Source: Pseudomonas sp. PDM16
GTDB lineage: Bacteria; Pseudomonadota; Gammaproteobacteria; Pseudomonadales; Pseudomonadaceae
Assembly: GCF_014851865.1 (NCBI RefSeq)
Contig: NZ_JACVAM010000001.1
Coordinates: forward strand, 372,001-436,000
Direction: 5' to 3'
DNA: 64,000 bases
Each line of letters starts with the position of its first letter. Within the stretch, counting starts at the first letter, position 1. Shown here piece by piece: positions 53,537 through 63,467 of this stretch. The translations under genes and the position numbers were made by a program. Below the pieces are notes generated by a model, which ran no database searches, had not been told where the DNA came from, and saw only the letters and a list, made by a program, of their open reading frames with translations.

Positions 53537-54985
53537 ATGAGCATGAACCTGATCACCCTGCTGTATCTCGTCGCCTCGGTGTGCTTCATCCAGGCGCTGA
53601 AAGGCCTGTCCCACCCGACCTCGTCCCGCCAGGGCAACGCCTTCGGCATGGTCGGCATGGCCATCGCCGTGGTCACCACCGTGTTCCTGGTGTTCAAGCT
53701 GGGCGCGGAAATGGCCGAAGGCGGCGCCGCCAAGGGCCTGGGCTACGTGCTGGTCGGCCTGCTGGTCGGCGGCACCGCCGGCTCCATCATGGCCAAGCGC
53801 GTCGAGATGACCAAGATGCCGGAACTGGTCGCCTTCATGCACAGCATGATCGGCCTGGCCGCAGTCTTTATCGCCATTGCGGCGGTAGTGGAGCCGCAGT
53901 CGCTGGGCATCGTCCACGCCCTGGGCGACGCCATCCCGGCCGGTAACCGCCTGGAGCTGTTCCTCGGCGCGGCCATCGGCGCCATCACCTTCTCCGGTTC
54001 GGTGATCGCCTTCGGCAAGCTGTCCGGCAAGTACAAGTTCCGCCTGTTCCAGGGCGCCCCTGTGGTGTTCAAGGGCCAGCACATGGTCAACCTGGTGGTT
54101 GGCCTGGCCATCGCCGGCCTGGGCCTGTACTTCACCTTCACCGGTGACATCCGTGCCTTCGCCGTACTGGTGGCCCTGGCCTTCATCATCGGCGTGCTGA
54201 TCATCATCCCGATCGGCGGCGCCGACATGCCGGTCGTGGTGTCGATGCTCAACAGCTACTCGGGCTGGGCGGCGGCCGGTATCGGCTTCTCGCTGAACAA
54301 CTCGATGCTGATCATCGCCGGTTCGCTGGTAGGTTCTTCGGGCGCCATCCTCTCGTACATCATGTGCAAGGCGATGAACCGTTCGTTCTTCAACGTGATC
54401 CTCGGCGGCTTCGGCGGCGCGGCAGAAGCGTCCGGCCCGGCTGGCGCCCAGGAAGCCCGTCCGGTGAAATCCGGTTCGAGCGACGACGCCGCCTTCCTGC
54501 TGACCAACGCCGACACCGTGATCATCGTTCCGGGCTACGGCCTGGCGGTAGCTCGTGCCCAGCACGCGCTGATGGAACTGGCCGAGAAGCTGACCCACCG
54601 CGGTGTCACCGTGAAGTACGCGATCCACCCGGTTGCCGGTCGTATGCCTGGCCACATGAACGTCCTGCTGGCCGAGGCCGAAGTGCCCTACGAGCAGGTG
54701 TTCGAGATGGAAGACATCAACTCCGAGTTCGGCCAGGCCGACGTGGTGCTGGTGCTGGGCGCCAACGACGTGGTCAACCCGGCTGCGAAGAACGATCCGA
54801 AGTCGCCGATCGCCGGCATGCCGATCCTCGAGGCCTACAAAGCCAAGACCGTGATCGTCAACAAGCGCTCGATGGCCAGCGGCTACGCCGGCCTGGACAA
54901 CGAACTGTTCTACCTGGACAAAACCATGATGGTCTTCGGCGACGCCAAGAAAGTCATCGAGGACATGGTCAAGGCCGTCGACTGA
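53537..54985 (+). CDS. pntB: NAD(P) transhydrogenase, beta subunit
   Basis: 482 residues. The first half has about eight to nine membrane helices. The C-terminal NADP-binding domain III contains DTVIIVPGYGLAVARAQHAL and VLVLGANDVVNPAAK. The complex uses the proton gradient to reduce NADP+ with NADH. The ATG at 53537 gives the usual MNLITLLYLVASVCFIQALK start. Confidence 0.95.
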   Translation: MSMNLITLLYLVASVCFIQALKGLSHPTSSRQGNAFGMVGMAIAVVTTVFLVFKLGAEMAEGGAAKGLGYVLVGLLVGGTAGSIMAKRVEMTKMPELVAFMHSMIGLAAVFIAIAAVVEPQSLGIVHALGDAIPAGNRLELFLGAAIGAITFSGSVIAFGKLSGKYKFRLFQGAPVVFKGQHMVNLVVGLAIAGLGLYFTFTGDIRAFAVLVALAFIIGVLIIIPIGGADMPVVVSMLNSYSGWAAAGIGFSLNNSMLIIAGSLVGSSGAILSYIMCKAMNRSFFNVILGGFGGAAEASGPAGAQEARPVKSGSSDDAAFLLTNADTVIIVPGYGLAVARAQHALMELAEKLTHRGVTVKYAIHPVAGRMPGHMNVLLAEAEVPYEQVFEMEDINSEFGQADVVLVLGANDVVNPAAKNDPKSPIAGMPILEAYKAKTVIVNKRSMASGYAGLDNELFYLDKTMMVFGDAKKVIEDMVKAVD

Positions 54986-55005
54986 GACGACCCGTGCCAT
55001 TGAAG

Positions 55006-55030
55006 AACCCGGCCTTGCGCCGGGTTTTTT
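55006..55030 (+). terminator. Rho-independent terminator after pntB
   Basis: AACCCGGC (55006-55013), loop of 5, GCCGGGTT (55019-55026), then T-run. Confidence 0.88.
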
Positions 55031-55147
55031 ATTGGGCAGCAGCCGCCCGTCAGCCAGGGCCAGAAGGCGGCACGCATCTGCGCCAGATCAATAGGCAGCG
55101 GTGCACTCGCCTCTAGAATCGCCTCCCCGTCATGACAGGGCGATCCG

Positions 55148-56452
55148 ATGATTCCCGAGCTTCTCTCCCCCGCAGGCACCCTCAAGTCCATGCGCCATGC
55201 GTTCGCCTACGGCGCTGACGCCGTATACGCCGGGCAACCACGCTACAGCCTGAGGGTCCGCAACAACGAATTCGATCACGCCAACCTGGCCATCGGAATC
55301 GACGAGGCGCATGCCCAGGGCAAGCGCCTGTACGTGGTCGTCAACATCGCCCCGCACAACGCCAAGCTGAAGACCTTCCTCAAGGATCTGGAGCCGGTCG
55401 TGGCCATGGCCCCTGACGCGCTGATCATGTCGGACCCAGGGCTCATCATGCTGGTGCGCGAGCGCTTTCCACAGATGCCCATCCACCTGTCGGTCCAGGC
55501 TAATGCAGTGAACTGGGCCAGCGTCGAATTCTGGCGCCGCCAGGGGCTGACACGGGTAATCCTGTCCCGCGAGCTGGCACTGGAGGAGATCGAAGAGATC
55601 CGCCAGCAGGTACCCCAGATGGAGCTGGAGGTGTTCGTTCACGGTGCCCTCTGCATGGCCTATTCCGGGCGCTGCCTGCTGTCCGGCTACATCAACAAAC
55701 GCGATCCCAACCAGGGCGCCTGCACCAACGCCTGCCGCTGGAAATATCAGGTTCACGAGGGGCACGAGAACGAACTGGGCGGCATCGTGCAGGGCTGCCA
55801 GCCTACGCTCGGGGCCGGCGCACCGACCGATCGTACCTTTCTGCTAGAGGACCAGACCCGTCCGGGCGAGATGATGGAGGCCTTCGAGGACGAGCACGGC
55901 ACCTACATCATGAACTCCAAGGACCTGCGCGCCGTCCAGCACGTCCAGCGCCTGCTGCAGATGGGCGTGCACTCGCTGAAAATCGAGGGTCGCACCAAGA
56001 GCCATTTCTACGTGGCGCGCACGGCCCAGGTGTACCGCCGGGCCATCGACGATGCATTGGCCGGCCGGCCGTTCGACCCGCGCCTGATGGGCGACCTGGA
56101 GTCGCTGGCCAACCGCGGATACACCGAGGGCTTTCTGCGCCGTCACGTGCACGATGAGTATCAGAACTACGAGCGCGGCAGCTCGCTCGCCGAACACCAG
56201 CAGTTCGTCGGCGAGTTCACTGGTGAGCGGCGTGGCGCACTGGTCGAGGTGAGGGTGAAGAATCGCTTCGCCGTCGGCGACCGGCTGGAACTGATGACGC
56301 CACGTGGCAACCTGAACTTCCTGCTCGGGACCCTGGAAAAGTCCAATGGCGAAGCCACCGAAGTGGCACCAGGCGACGGCCACGTCGTCTATCTGCCGCT
56401 GCCGGAGGACATCGACCTGCGCCACGCCCTGCTGCTGCGTCAGTTGGCTTGA
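55148..56452 (+). CDS. trhP: tRNA uridine(34) hydroxylase (U32 peptidase-family), TrhP/YegQ
   Basis: 434 residues. The start MIPELLSPAGTLKSMRHAFA and ADAVYAGQPRYSLRVRNNEF mark the U32 family. The segment FVHGALCMAYSGRCLLSGYI with NQGACTNACRWKY carries the four Cys that ligate an iron-sulfur cluster. In E. coli YegQ (TrhP) makes 5-hydroxyuridine at tRNA position 34 using prephenate-derived chemistry. A TAGAAT -10-like box (55114-55119) lies upstream. A cluster-binding role fits, despite the peptidase family name. Confidence 0.9.
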   Translation: MIPELLSPAGTLKSMRHAFAYGADAVYAGQPRYSLRVRNNEFDHANLAIGIDEAHAQGKRLYVVVNIAPHNAKLKTFLKDLEPVVAMAPDALIMSDPGLIMLVRERFPQMPIHLSVQANAVNWASVEFWRRQGLTRVILSRELALEEIEEIRQQVPQMELEVFVHGALCMAYSGRCLLSGYINKRDPNQGACTNACRWKYQVHEGHENELGGIVQGCQPTLGAGAPTDRTFLLEDQTRPGEMMEAFEDEHGTYIMNSKDLRAVQHVQRLLQMGVHSLKIEGRTKSHFYVARTAQVYRRAIDDALAGRPFDPRLMGDLESLANRGYTEGFLRRHVHDEYQNYERGSSLAEHQQFVGEFTGERRGALVEVRVKNRFAVGDRLELMTPRGNLNFLLGTLEKSNGEATEVAPGDGHVVYLPLPEDIDLRHALLLRQLA

Positions 56453-56472
56453 GCCGGGCATCCCCCTATACT
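56444..56472 (+). promoter_or_regulatory. Promoter of the glycine-riboswitch transcript
   Basis: -35 TTGGCT (56444-56449), 17 bp, -10 TATACT (56467-56472). The expected start, about 56479, lies right at the first aptamer. The -35 overlaps the end of trhP. Confidence 0.6.
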
Positions 56473-56480
56473 GCGCGCCC

Positions 56481-56659
56481 TCGCAGGAGAGCGAGGGGCC
56501 GCGAGCCCCTCCGCCGAAGGCGCAAACTCCCATGATCGCTCAGGCCCAGCACTGCGAGATTCCGATATAGCCGACTGGAGAGCGGTCGCCACGGGCGACC
56601 CACCGAAGGGGCAAGCGGCAACGCCGCACAAACTCTCAGGTACAGAGGACAGGGGGAGA
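56481..56659 (+). ncRNA. Tandem glycine riboswitch (gcvT motif)
   Basis: Aptamer 1 (about 56481-56565) shows GGAGAGCG, CCGAAGGCGCAAACTCCC and CGCTCAGGC. Aptamer 2 (about 56571-56659) shows TGGAGAGCGG, CACCGAAGGGGCAA, ACAAACTCTCAGGTACAGA and GGACAGGGGGAG. These are the conserved cores of the two-aptamer glycine riboswitch, which normally turns its gene on when glycine is high. It precedes the TRIC-family gene by 24 nt. Confidence 0.93.
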
Positions 56660-56667
56660 GGCACCGA

Positions 56668-56684
56668 ACACAGGAGTTCTGTGT
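56668..56684 (+). promoter_or_regulatory. SD-sequestering hairpin of the riboswitch
   Basis: ACACAG (56668-56673) pairs with CTGTGT (56679-56684), and the ribosome-binding site (AGGAG, 56672-56676) and the GTG start (56683) fall in this small stem-loop. There is no terminator between aptamer 2 and the gene, so control is probably translational. Confidence 0.5.
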
Positions 56685-57303
56685 GCTGCTCTACGTCTAT
56701 CTGATAGCCATCACCGCCGAAGCCATGTCCGGAGCGCTCGCCGCCGGCAAGCGCGACATGGACCTGTTCGGCGTCGCCCTCATCGCTTTCGTCACCGCGC
56801 TCGGCGGCGGTACCGTGCGCGACATCCTGCTGGGCAACTTCCCGGTGGGCTGGACCCAGCACCCCAGCTACATCTACCTGACCATCTGCGCCGGCCTGTT
56901 CACCATGCTCATCGCACGGGTCATGCATCACCTGCGTCGGCTGTTCCTGCTGCTCGACGCGATGGGCTTGATCGCCTTTACGGTGATCGGTTGCAACGTC
57001 GCCCTCGGCCTCGGCTATCCGCTGGCAGTAGTGGTGATGGCCGGGGTGATCACCGGCATCTGCGGCGGCATCCTGCGCGACATCCTCTGCCACCGCCTGC
57101 CACAGGTGCTGCGCCACGAGCTGTACGCCAGCGTCTCTCTGCTGGTCGCTTTGCTCTATCTGGGATTGCGTCACCTGGGAATCGACGAGGACCTCAACCT
57201 GCTGGCGTCCTTCGCCAGCGGCCTCGCTCTGCGCCTGGCAGCGATCCGCTGGCGCTGGTCGCTGCCTGTCTTCTCCTACGCACCAGGTCGCTGGGACGGC
57301 TGA
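56683..57303 (+). CDS. TRIC cation channel family (UPF0126) membrane protein, glycine-controlled
   Basis: 206 residues from a GTG codon, with seven predicted membrane helices in a twofold-repeat pattern. The repeated motif is GGGTVRDILL in the first half and GGILRDILCHRLP in the second. This is the YicG/YadS family, related to TRIC channels. Being under a glycine riboswitch suggests it moves glycine or a coupled ion. Its stop abuts that of the GGDEF-EAL gene. Confidence 0.88.
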   Translation: MLLYVYLIAITAEAMSGALAAGKRDMDLFGVALIAFVTALGGGTVRDILLGNFPVGWTQHPSYIYLTICAGLFTMLIARVMHHLRRLFLLLDAMGLIAFTVIGCNVALGLGYPLAVVVMAGVITGICGGILRDILCHRLPQVLRHELYASVSLLVALLYLGLRHLGIDEDLNLLASFASGLALRLAAIRWRWSLPVFSYAPGRWDG

Positions 57304-60183
57304 TCAGAACGCCTCCACCCGACCGCGCAATATCTCGGCGAAGCGCTCGGCCGGCACTGGTGGACTGATCAGGAAGCCCTGAATCTCGTCACAACGCTGT
57401 GCCCTGAGGAAATCCAGTTGTGCCTGGGTTTCCACGCCCTCGGCGACCACCTTCAGCTCCAGTCCGTGGGCCATGGCGATGATCGCTCGGGTGATCGCCG
57501 CATCCTCGCCGCCAGCGGAGAGATCGCGGACGAAGGTCTGGTCGATCTTCACGTAGTCCACCGGGAAGCGCTTGAGGTAGCTGAGCGAGGAATAACCGGT
57601 ACCGAAATCGTCGATCGCCAGCTTCACGCCCATATCGCGCAGCTGCTGGAAGGTGGAGATGACATTCTCGACGTTGTCCAGCAGATGGCTCTCGGTGAGT
57701 TCCAGCTCAAGCAGGTGCGAGGGCAAGCCGGTTTCGTCGAGCACCTGGCGGACCAGGGCGATCAGGTTGCCCTGACGCAGCTGATGCACCGACAGGTTGA
57801 CCGATACGCGGAGGTCCGCCAGACCCTGGCGCTGCCACTCGCGAGCCTGCTTACAGGCCTGGCGCAGCACGAACTCGCCGATGGGGGCGATCAGGCCGGT
57901 CTCCTCGGCCAGGGGAATGAACTCCCCTGGCGGCACCAGCCCCATGCTTGGATGGCGCCAGCGTACCAGCGCCTCGGCAGCATTGAGACTGTCATCGGCC
58001 AGGCACAGCTTGGGTTGGTAGAACACCTCCAGCTGCCCATCCTCAATACCCTTGCGCAGTTGGGTTTCCAGCTGCAGACGCTCCAGGGTGCAGGCCTGCA
58101 GGTTGTCGGTGTAGAACTGGAAGGTGTTGCCGCCCAGGTGCTTGGCATGCTGCATGGCCATGCCGGCCTGGCTGATCAGTACCGAGATTTCACGAGCGTT
58201 GTCCGGCAGCAGGCTGATCCCTACCGAGGCGCTGACCACCAACTCATGCCCGCCGACCGACATCGGCGTGCGCAGCTTGCTCAGCAGCCGGCTTGCCGTC
58301 CGCGCCAGCGAGGAAAGGCTGCCGTAGTCATCGAGCACGATAGCGAACTCGTCACCGGCCAGGCGCGCCACCGTATAGGCCTCGGGAACCGTTTGTATCA
58401 GGCGTCGCGCCATCTGCCGCAGCAGTTGATCCGCCACTTCGAGACCCAGGCTGTCGTTGAGCAGCTTGAAGCGATCCAAGTCCACGTGCAGCAGGGCCAG
58501 TTGCAGCTCATCCTGCCGGGCCCGCTCGCCGGCTTCATGCAGGCGTTCACGGAACAGGCTGCGATTGGCCAGGCCGGTCAGCTCGTCGTAGTGCGACAGG
58601 TAACGAAGACGCTCCTCGGTCTGCCGACGCTGCGACAGGTCGGAGAAGAAGCCGACGATGTGGCTGACCCGACCACGGCTGTCACGCACCACGTTTAGCT
58701 GCAGCCACTGCGGGTACAGCTCGCCGTTCTTGCGCGTCTCGGTCAGCTCGCCGCGCCAGCTGCCGTGGCGCTCCAGCTCCTGGCGAATCAGTTGGTACTG
58801 GCGACGGGCATCGCGGCTGCTGATCAGCGTCGCGACGCTGCGGCCAAGAACCTCTTCCTTGCGATAACCCGTAACCTCGCTGAAGGCCTGGTTCACCGAG
58901 AGCAGCAGGTAGTCGGCATCGAGGATGACGATGCCCTCGCTGGTGGCCTCGAACACCGTGGCGGCGAGGCGCTGCTCCTCATCCCGGCGCTTGCGCTCGG
59001 TGATGTTGCGGCGCGTGCCGAGCATGCGCAGCACCCGCCCTTGCGAATCACGCTCGACGGCGCGGCCCCGGTCCTCGACCCACAACCAGCGGCCATCTGC
59101 ATGCCGCACCCGGTACTCCACGCAGTAGTCGTCCGTGCGCCCCTTGAGGTGCTCGACCAGCGCCCGGCGCAGGAACTGCAGATCGTCCGGATGCAGGCGC
59201 GGCTTGAGGTGGCTGAGCACCCCTTTCACTTCGTTCTGGCTGACTCCGAAAATGCTCTCCAGGTGGCTGTGGTGCACTTCGTCGGTGGTCAGGTCCCAGT
59301 CCCACAGCCCCAGCTCGCTGGCCTCCAGAGCCAGGGCCAGACGTGCCTCGCTCTTGCCGAGTGCATGGCTGGCGTCGTCCAGCTCCAGGGTGCGCTGGGC
59401 CACGCGTATCTCCAGTTCATCGTGCGCCTTGCGCAGCTCCCGCTCGGCCCGGCGGCGCTGTTCCACCTCACGGGCCAGCTCCTGATTGAGCCCCTCGGCG
59501 CTTTCCCGCGCGTGCTGAAGATGCTGTATCAGTGCCTGGTTCTGGAAACGCCGCAGCAGGTTGCGTTCGACCAGCCGATTGACCTGCCAAGCCACCACAC
59601 CAAGGCTCAACAGCAGCAATAGACCTAGGAGGCCGCCCACCCGGTGGGCGGCACCATCGCTGAGCAGCAGATAGAGAATGGTCGGCAGCAGGCACGGCAG
59701 GGCGAACGCCAGGAAGGCGGGGAGACTGACGGCATATGCCACGCTGGCGGAAAGAATGGCAGCAACGATCAGGCCGTAGACCATCGCCTGCACGATGAAC
59801 TCGTCGCTCGGCACCAGAAAGATCGCGACGAACGCCAGGGTCAAACCACTGGCTCCGGCGCCAACCAGGAACATGCGCCCCCATTGAGGATGCGCCTGGC
59901 GCGACGGCAAGGCGGCCTTGAATGCGGTCATCTGGATCAGCCGCATCACGGCGAGCAGCACCACCCAGACCAGCCACCCGGCCAGGAGCAGGCTCTGATG
60001 GGGCTGCCAGAGGAGAGCGGCGCATGCCAGGGCATTGAGTAGCATGAACAGGGTGGGGACCTGGGAACCCTGATACAGCAGCCGAGTCCTTTCCACCGCA
60101 ATTTCAGTGGCGAACTGCTGGTGGATGACCCGCGACTCCTCCGCCGCCACGCTGGCGGAGCCTCCCCCGAATGGTTGTGTCAT
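57304..60183 (-). CDS. Membrane GGDEF-EAL cyclic di-GMP protein with PAS domains
   Basis: 959 residues. N-terminal membrane helices (about 40-205) are followed by a coiled-coil ([20 protein letters not shown]) and two PAS/PAC domains (about 275-540). A GGDEF domain with RLAGDEFA (the first Gly is Ala) comes next, then a well-preserved EAL domain ([28 protein letters not shown]). The EAL motif set looks competent for cyclic di-GMP hydrolysis; the cyclase motif is altered. It is divergent from uvrD, the same arrangement as in other pseudomonads. Confidence 0.92.
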   Translation of the reverse strand: MTQPFGGGSASVAAEESRVIHQQFATEIAVERTRLLYQGSQVPTLFMLLNALACAALLWQPHQSLLLAGWLVWVVLLAVMRLIQMTAFKAALPSRQAHPQWGRMFLVGAGASGLTLAFVAIFLVPSDEFIVQAMVYGLIVAAILSASVAYAVSLPAFLAFALPCLLPTILYLLLSDGAAHRVGGLLGLLLLLSLGVVAWQVNRLVERNLLRRFQNQALIQHLQHARESAEGLNQELAREVEQRRRAERELRKAHDELEIRVAQRTLELDDASHALGKSEARLALALEASELGLWDWDLTTDEVHHSHLESIFGVSQNEVKGVLSHLKPRLHPDDLQFLRRALVEHLKGRTDDYCVEYRVRHADGRWLWVEDRGRAVERDSQGRVLRMLGTRRNITERKRRDEEQRLAATVFEATSEGIVILDADYLLLSVNQAFSEVTGYRKEEVLGRSVATLISSRDARRQYQLIRQELERHGSWRGELTETRKNGELYPQWLQLNVVRDSRGRVSHIVGFFSDLSQRRQTEERLRYLSHYDELTGLANRSLFRERLHEAGERARQDELQLALLHVDLDRFKLLNDSLGLEVADQLLRQMARRLIQTVPEAYTVARLAGDEFAIVLDDYGSLSSLARTASRLLSKLRTPMSVGGHELVVSASVGISLLPDNAREISVLISQAGMAMQHAKHLGGNTFQFYTDNLQACTLERLQLETQLRKGIEDGQLEVFYQPKLCLADDSLNAAEALVRWRHPSMGLVPPGEFIPLAEETGLIAPIGEFVLRQACKQAREWQRQGLADLRVSVNLSVHQLRQGNLIALVRQVLDETGLPSHLLELELTESHLLDNVENVISTFQQLRDMGVKLAIDDFGTGYSSLSYLKRFPVDYVKIDQTFVRDLSAGGEDAAITRAIIAMAHGLELKVVAEGVETQAQLDFLRAQRCDEIQGFLISPPVPAERFAEILRGRVEAF

Positions 60184-60422
60184 AGGCGATGTTCTTGTAA
60201 TGGAATGCCTGACTTTTCCCGAGCATACCCGAGCTAGAGAGGCCGCCCAAGCCCGAATGATGGCTTTTTACCAGCTGACGGGGACAAATTGCGAACATTT
60301 GTTCACTGAAGCTCGGCAACGTCACCATCGAGAGGTTTTCAGGCCGCAATAAGCGCCTCCAGCAGTAGATTAAAGCGGGCTTCGCGCTGCGCTGCTCAGC
60401 ATCGCACCCGTCCGCCTGTGGT

Positions 60423-60451
60423 TTGCCGCTCCCCTGGTGGGCCCGTAGAAT
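60423..60451 (+). promoter_or_regulatory. uvrD promoter, apparently leaderless
   Basis: -35 TTGCCG (60423-60428), 17 bp, -10 TAGAAT (60446-60451). The expected start, about 7 nt later, is the A of the uvrD ATG (60458). No ribosome-binding site precedes that ATG. Confidence 0.5.
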
Positions 60452-60457
60452 GCCGCG

Positions 60458-62656
60458 ATGCAGAACACTCCCGCCTTCGACCCAGAACTCCTCCTCGCCT
60501 CCCTCAACGATGCGCAATGCCAGGCCGTGGCCGCCCCGCTCGGCCGCCAGCTGGTGCTGGCCGGCGCCGGCTCGGGCAAGACCCGTGTGCTGGTGCACCG
60601 CATCGCCTACCTGATCCAGTTCCTCGGCGCCTCGCCGTACAGCATCCTGTCGGTAACCTTCACCAACAAGGCCGCCGCCGAGATGCGCCAGCGCATTGAG
60701 CAGATGCTTGGCATGAGCCCCGCCGGCATGTGGGTCGGCACCTTCCACGGCCTGGCCCACCGCCTGCTGCGCGCGCACTGGCAGGAAGCCGGCCTGGCCG
60801 AGAATTTCCAGATCCTCGACTCCGACGACCAGCAGCGCCTGGTCAAACGGGTGATCCGTGAACTGGGCCTGGATGAACAGCGCTGGCCGGCCAAGCAGGC
60901 CCAGTGGTTCATCAACGGGCAGAAAGACGAGGGAATGCGCCCGCAGAACATCCAGCCCGGCGGCGACCTGTTCCTCGCTACCATGCTGAAGATCTACGCC
61001 GCCTACGAGGCCGCCTGCGCCCGCGCCGGGGTCATCGACTTCGCCGAGCTACTGCTGCGCGCCCTGGACCTGTGGCGCGACAAGCCGGACCTGCTGGCGC
61101 ATTACCAGAAGCGCTTCCGCCACATCCTGGTCGACGAGTTCCAGGACACCAACGCCGTGCAGTACGCCTGGCTGCGCCTGCTCGCCAAGGGCGGCGAGAG
61201 CCTGATGGTGGTCGGCGACGACGACCAGTCGATCTACGGCTGGCGCGGCGCGCGAATCGAGAACATCCAGCAGTTCTCCAGCGACTTCCCGGATAGCCAA
61301 CTGATCCGCCTGGAACAGAACTACCGCTCCACTGCCGGTATCCTCAAGGCCGCCAACGCCCTGATCGCCAACAACAACGGGCGCCTGGGTAAGGAACTGT
61401 GGACCGACGGTAGCGACGGCGAGCCGATCAACCTGTACGCCGCCTTCAACGAACACGACGAGGCCCGCTACGTGGTCGAGTCGATCGAGTCGGCACTGCG
61501 CAAGGACGGCCTGAAGCGCAGCGAGATCGCCATCCTCTACCGCTCCAACGCCCAGTCGCGGGTGCTGGAAGAGGCCCTGCTGCGCGAACGCATCCCCTAC
61601 CGCATCTACGGCGGCCAGCGCTTCTTCGAACGCGCCGAGATCAAGAACGCGGTGGCCTACCTGCGCCTGCTCGACGGCCGCCACAATGACGCCGCCCTGG
61701 AACGGGTGATCAACGTGCCGACCCGCGGCGTCGGCGAGAAGACCGTCGAGGCCATTCGCGAGCACGCGCGCCACGCCGACCTGTCGATGTGGGCAGCGAT
61801 GCAGCAGCTGATCGCCAACAAGGGCCTCACCGGCCGCGCCGCCACCGCCCTGAGCGGCTTCGTCGAGCTGGTCGAGAATCTCTCGGCAAAAGTGCTGGAT
61901 ATGCCGCTGCACCTGATGACCCAGACCGTCATCGAGCAGAGCGGGCTGATCGCCTGGCATCAGGCCGAGAAAGGCGAGAAGGCCCAGGCCCGGGTGGAAA
62001 ACCTCGAGGAACTGGTCAGCGCTGCGCGCAACTTCGAGAACGAAGAAGACGAGCTGTCGCCTCTCGCCGCCTTCCTCACCCATGCCTCGCTGGAGGCCGG
62101 CGATAGCCAGGCTGAGGAACACGAGGACTGCGTGCAGCTGATGACCCTGCATAGCGCCAAGGGCCTGGAGTTCCCGCTGGTGTTCCTGGTCGGCATGGAG
62201 GAAGGCCTGTTCCCGCACAAGATGAGCCTGGAAGAGCCCGGCCGTCTCGAGGAAGAGCGCCGCCTGGCCTACGTCGGCGTGACGCGTGCCATGCAGCAGC
62301 TGGTGCTGACCTACGCCGAGACCCGCCGTCTGTATGGCAGCGAGACCTACAACAAGGTCTCGCGCTTCGTCCGCGAGATTCCGCCAGCGCTGATCCAGGA
62401 AGTACGCCTGAGCAACAGCGTCAGCCGCCCTTATGCGGCGCCGAGCCGCAGCATGAGCGGCAGCTCGATGTTCGCCGGCGCAGCCGTTCCCGAGACTCCC
62501 TTCAGCCTTGGCCAGGCCGTGCGCCACGCGCTGTTCGGCGAGGGCGTGATCCTCAATTTCGAAGGCAGCGGCGCCCAGGCCCGGGTGCAGGTCAACTTCG
62601 CCAGCGAAGGCAGCAAGTGGCTGATGCTGGCGTACGCCAAGCTGGAAGCGCTCTAG
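60458..62656 (+). CDS. uvrD: DNA helicase II (UvrD/PcrA)
   Basis: 732 residues of superfamily 1. Walker A LAGAGSGKT (residues 34-42), motif II LVDEFQDTN, VVGDDDQSIYGWRGA, and VQLMTLHSAKGLEFPLVFL are all present. It unwinds DNA 3'-5' in nucleotide-excision and mismatch repair. The C-terminal FGEGVILNFEGSGAQARVQV is the typical UvrD tail (RNA-polymerase-binding Tudor-like fold). A full-length, intact copy. Confidence 0.95.
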   Translation: MQNTPAFDPELLLASLNDAQCQAVAAPLGRQLVLAGAGSGKTRVLVHRIAYLIQFLGASPYSILSVTFTNKAAAEMRQRIEQMLGMSPAGMWVGTFHGLAHRLLRAHWQEAGLAENFQILDSDDQQRLVKRVIRELGLDEQRWPAKQAQWFINGQKDEGMRPQNIQPGGDLFLATMLKIYAAYEAACARAGVIDFAELLLRALDLWRDKPDLLAHYQKRFRHILVDEFQDTNAVQYAWLRLLAKGGESLMVVGDDDQSIYGWRGARIENIQQFSSDFPDSQLIRLEQNYRSTAGILKAANALIANNNGRLGKELWTDGSDGEPINLYAAFNEHDEARYVVESIESALRKDGLKRSEIAILYRSNAQSRVLEEALLRERIPYRIYGGQRFFERAEIKNAVAYLRLLDGRHNDAALERVINVPTRGVGEKTVEAIREHARHADLSMWAAMQQLIANKGLTGRAATALSGFVELVENLSAKVLDMPLHLMTQTVIEQSGLIAWHQAEKGEKAQARVENLEELVSAARNFENEEDELSPLAAFLTHASLEAGDSQAEEHEDCVQLMTLHSAKGLEFPLVFLVGMEEGLFPHKMSLEEPGRLEEERRLAYVGVTRAMQQLVLTYAETRRLYGSETYNKVSRFVREIPPALIQEVRLSNSVSRPYAAPSRSMSGSSMFAGAAVPETPFSLGQAVRHALFGEGVILNFEGSGAQARVQVNFASEGSKWLMLAYAKLEAL

Positions 62657-62723
62657 CCCCGCCCGTCAGGCCACGGTGACCGGTCGCGCAGGCTGGTCAT
62701 ACTGTCGAGCGGAGGTACTCCGC

Positions 62724-63302
62724 ATGCCCCGCTCGACGCCGACCGCCAACAAGATTCTCGATACCGCTCTGGACCTGGCAGAAACCTGCGGCTGGGAGCG
62801 CCTTTATCTGCATGACGTGGCCGAAGCGCTGAACTGCGACCTGGCCGCCATCGCCCGCCACTACCGGCAGAAGGACGACCTGGTCGAAGCCTGGCTGGAC
62901 CGCGCCGACCAGGCGCTGTTCGAGCGCGCCAAGAGCGTCGATCTCGCCGCCTTGAACGCCAGCAAGCGCCTGGAAGAACTGCTGATGGCCTGGCTGGCCG
63001 GCATGGCCGCGCACCGCGCGCTGACCGGACAGATGCTGCTGTACAAGCTGGAGCTCGGCCATATACATCTGCAGGCCGGCGCGCTGCTACGGATCAGCCG
63101 TACCGTGCAGTGGTGGCGCGAGGCGGCGCGGCGGCAGAACCTGCACTTGTCGCGCGTGGCCGAGGAGAGCCTGCTCAGCGTTGTGTTCCTGCGCACTTTC
63201 ACGCATTGGCTGCGCCACTCCGGGGAAAGCGATGCCGATCTGCGCGCACTATTACGTCGTCAGCTGCGTGGCGGACCGTTGAACTGGTTGCTACGCCGAT
63301 AA
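62724..63302 (+). CDS. TetR-family regulator
   Basis: 192 residues from the ATG at 62724 (GGAGG 8 nt upstream). The N-terminal helix-turn-helix reads LYLHDVAEALNCDLAAIARH YRQKDDLVEAWLDR, a weaker form of the TetR signature, with a helical ligand domain behind it. It lies 67 nt after uvrD, reading in the same direction. Target unknown. Confidence 0.8.
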   Translation: MPRSTPTANKILDTALDLAETCGWERLYLHDVAEALNCDLAAIARHYRQKDDLVEAWLDRADQALFERAKSVDLAALNASKRLEELLMAWLAGMAAHRALTGQMLLYKLELGHIHLQAGALLRISRTVQWWREAARRQNLHLSRVAEESLLSVVFLRTFTHWLRHSGESDADLRALLRRQLRGGPLNWLLRR

Positions 63303-63467
63303 GGATTCCGTAGCGCCCAGTGCGCCATGAACAAGAGCCTGATCCGGCCCACCTGATGCGCCCTGCAAGCCGGCACACATAAATCCGGAAACATTCTGCG
63401 GCTGGCCAGGGTCCCAACACTGCGGCAGCATGACGCGCGAATCACAACCTCAGCGGGATTACCCCAC

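Noticed and set aside
53495..55000. Long open frame of 501 codons on the minus strand
   Set aside because: It mirrors pntB (GC-rich third positions keep the opposite frame open). Composition is His/Gln/Asp-rich without any fold or ribosome-binding site, and pntB is certain.
61049..62527. Minus-strand open frame of 492 codons
   Set aside because: Antisense to uvrD; low-complexity Gly/Val/His-rich product.
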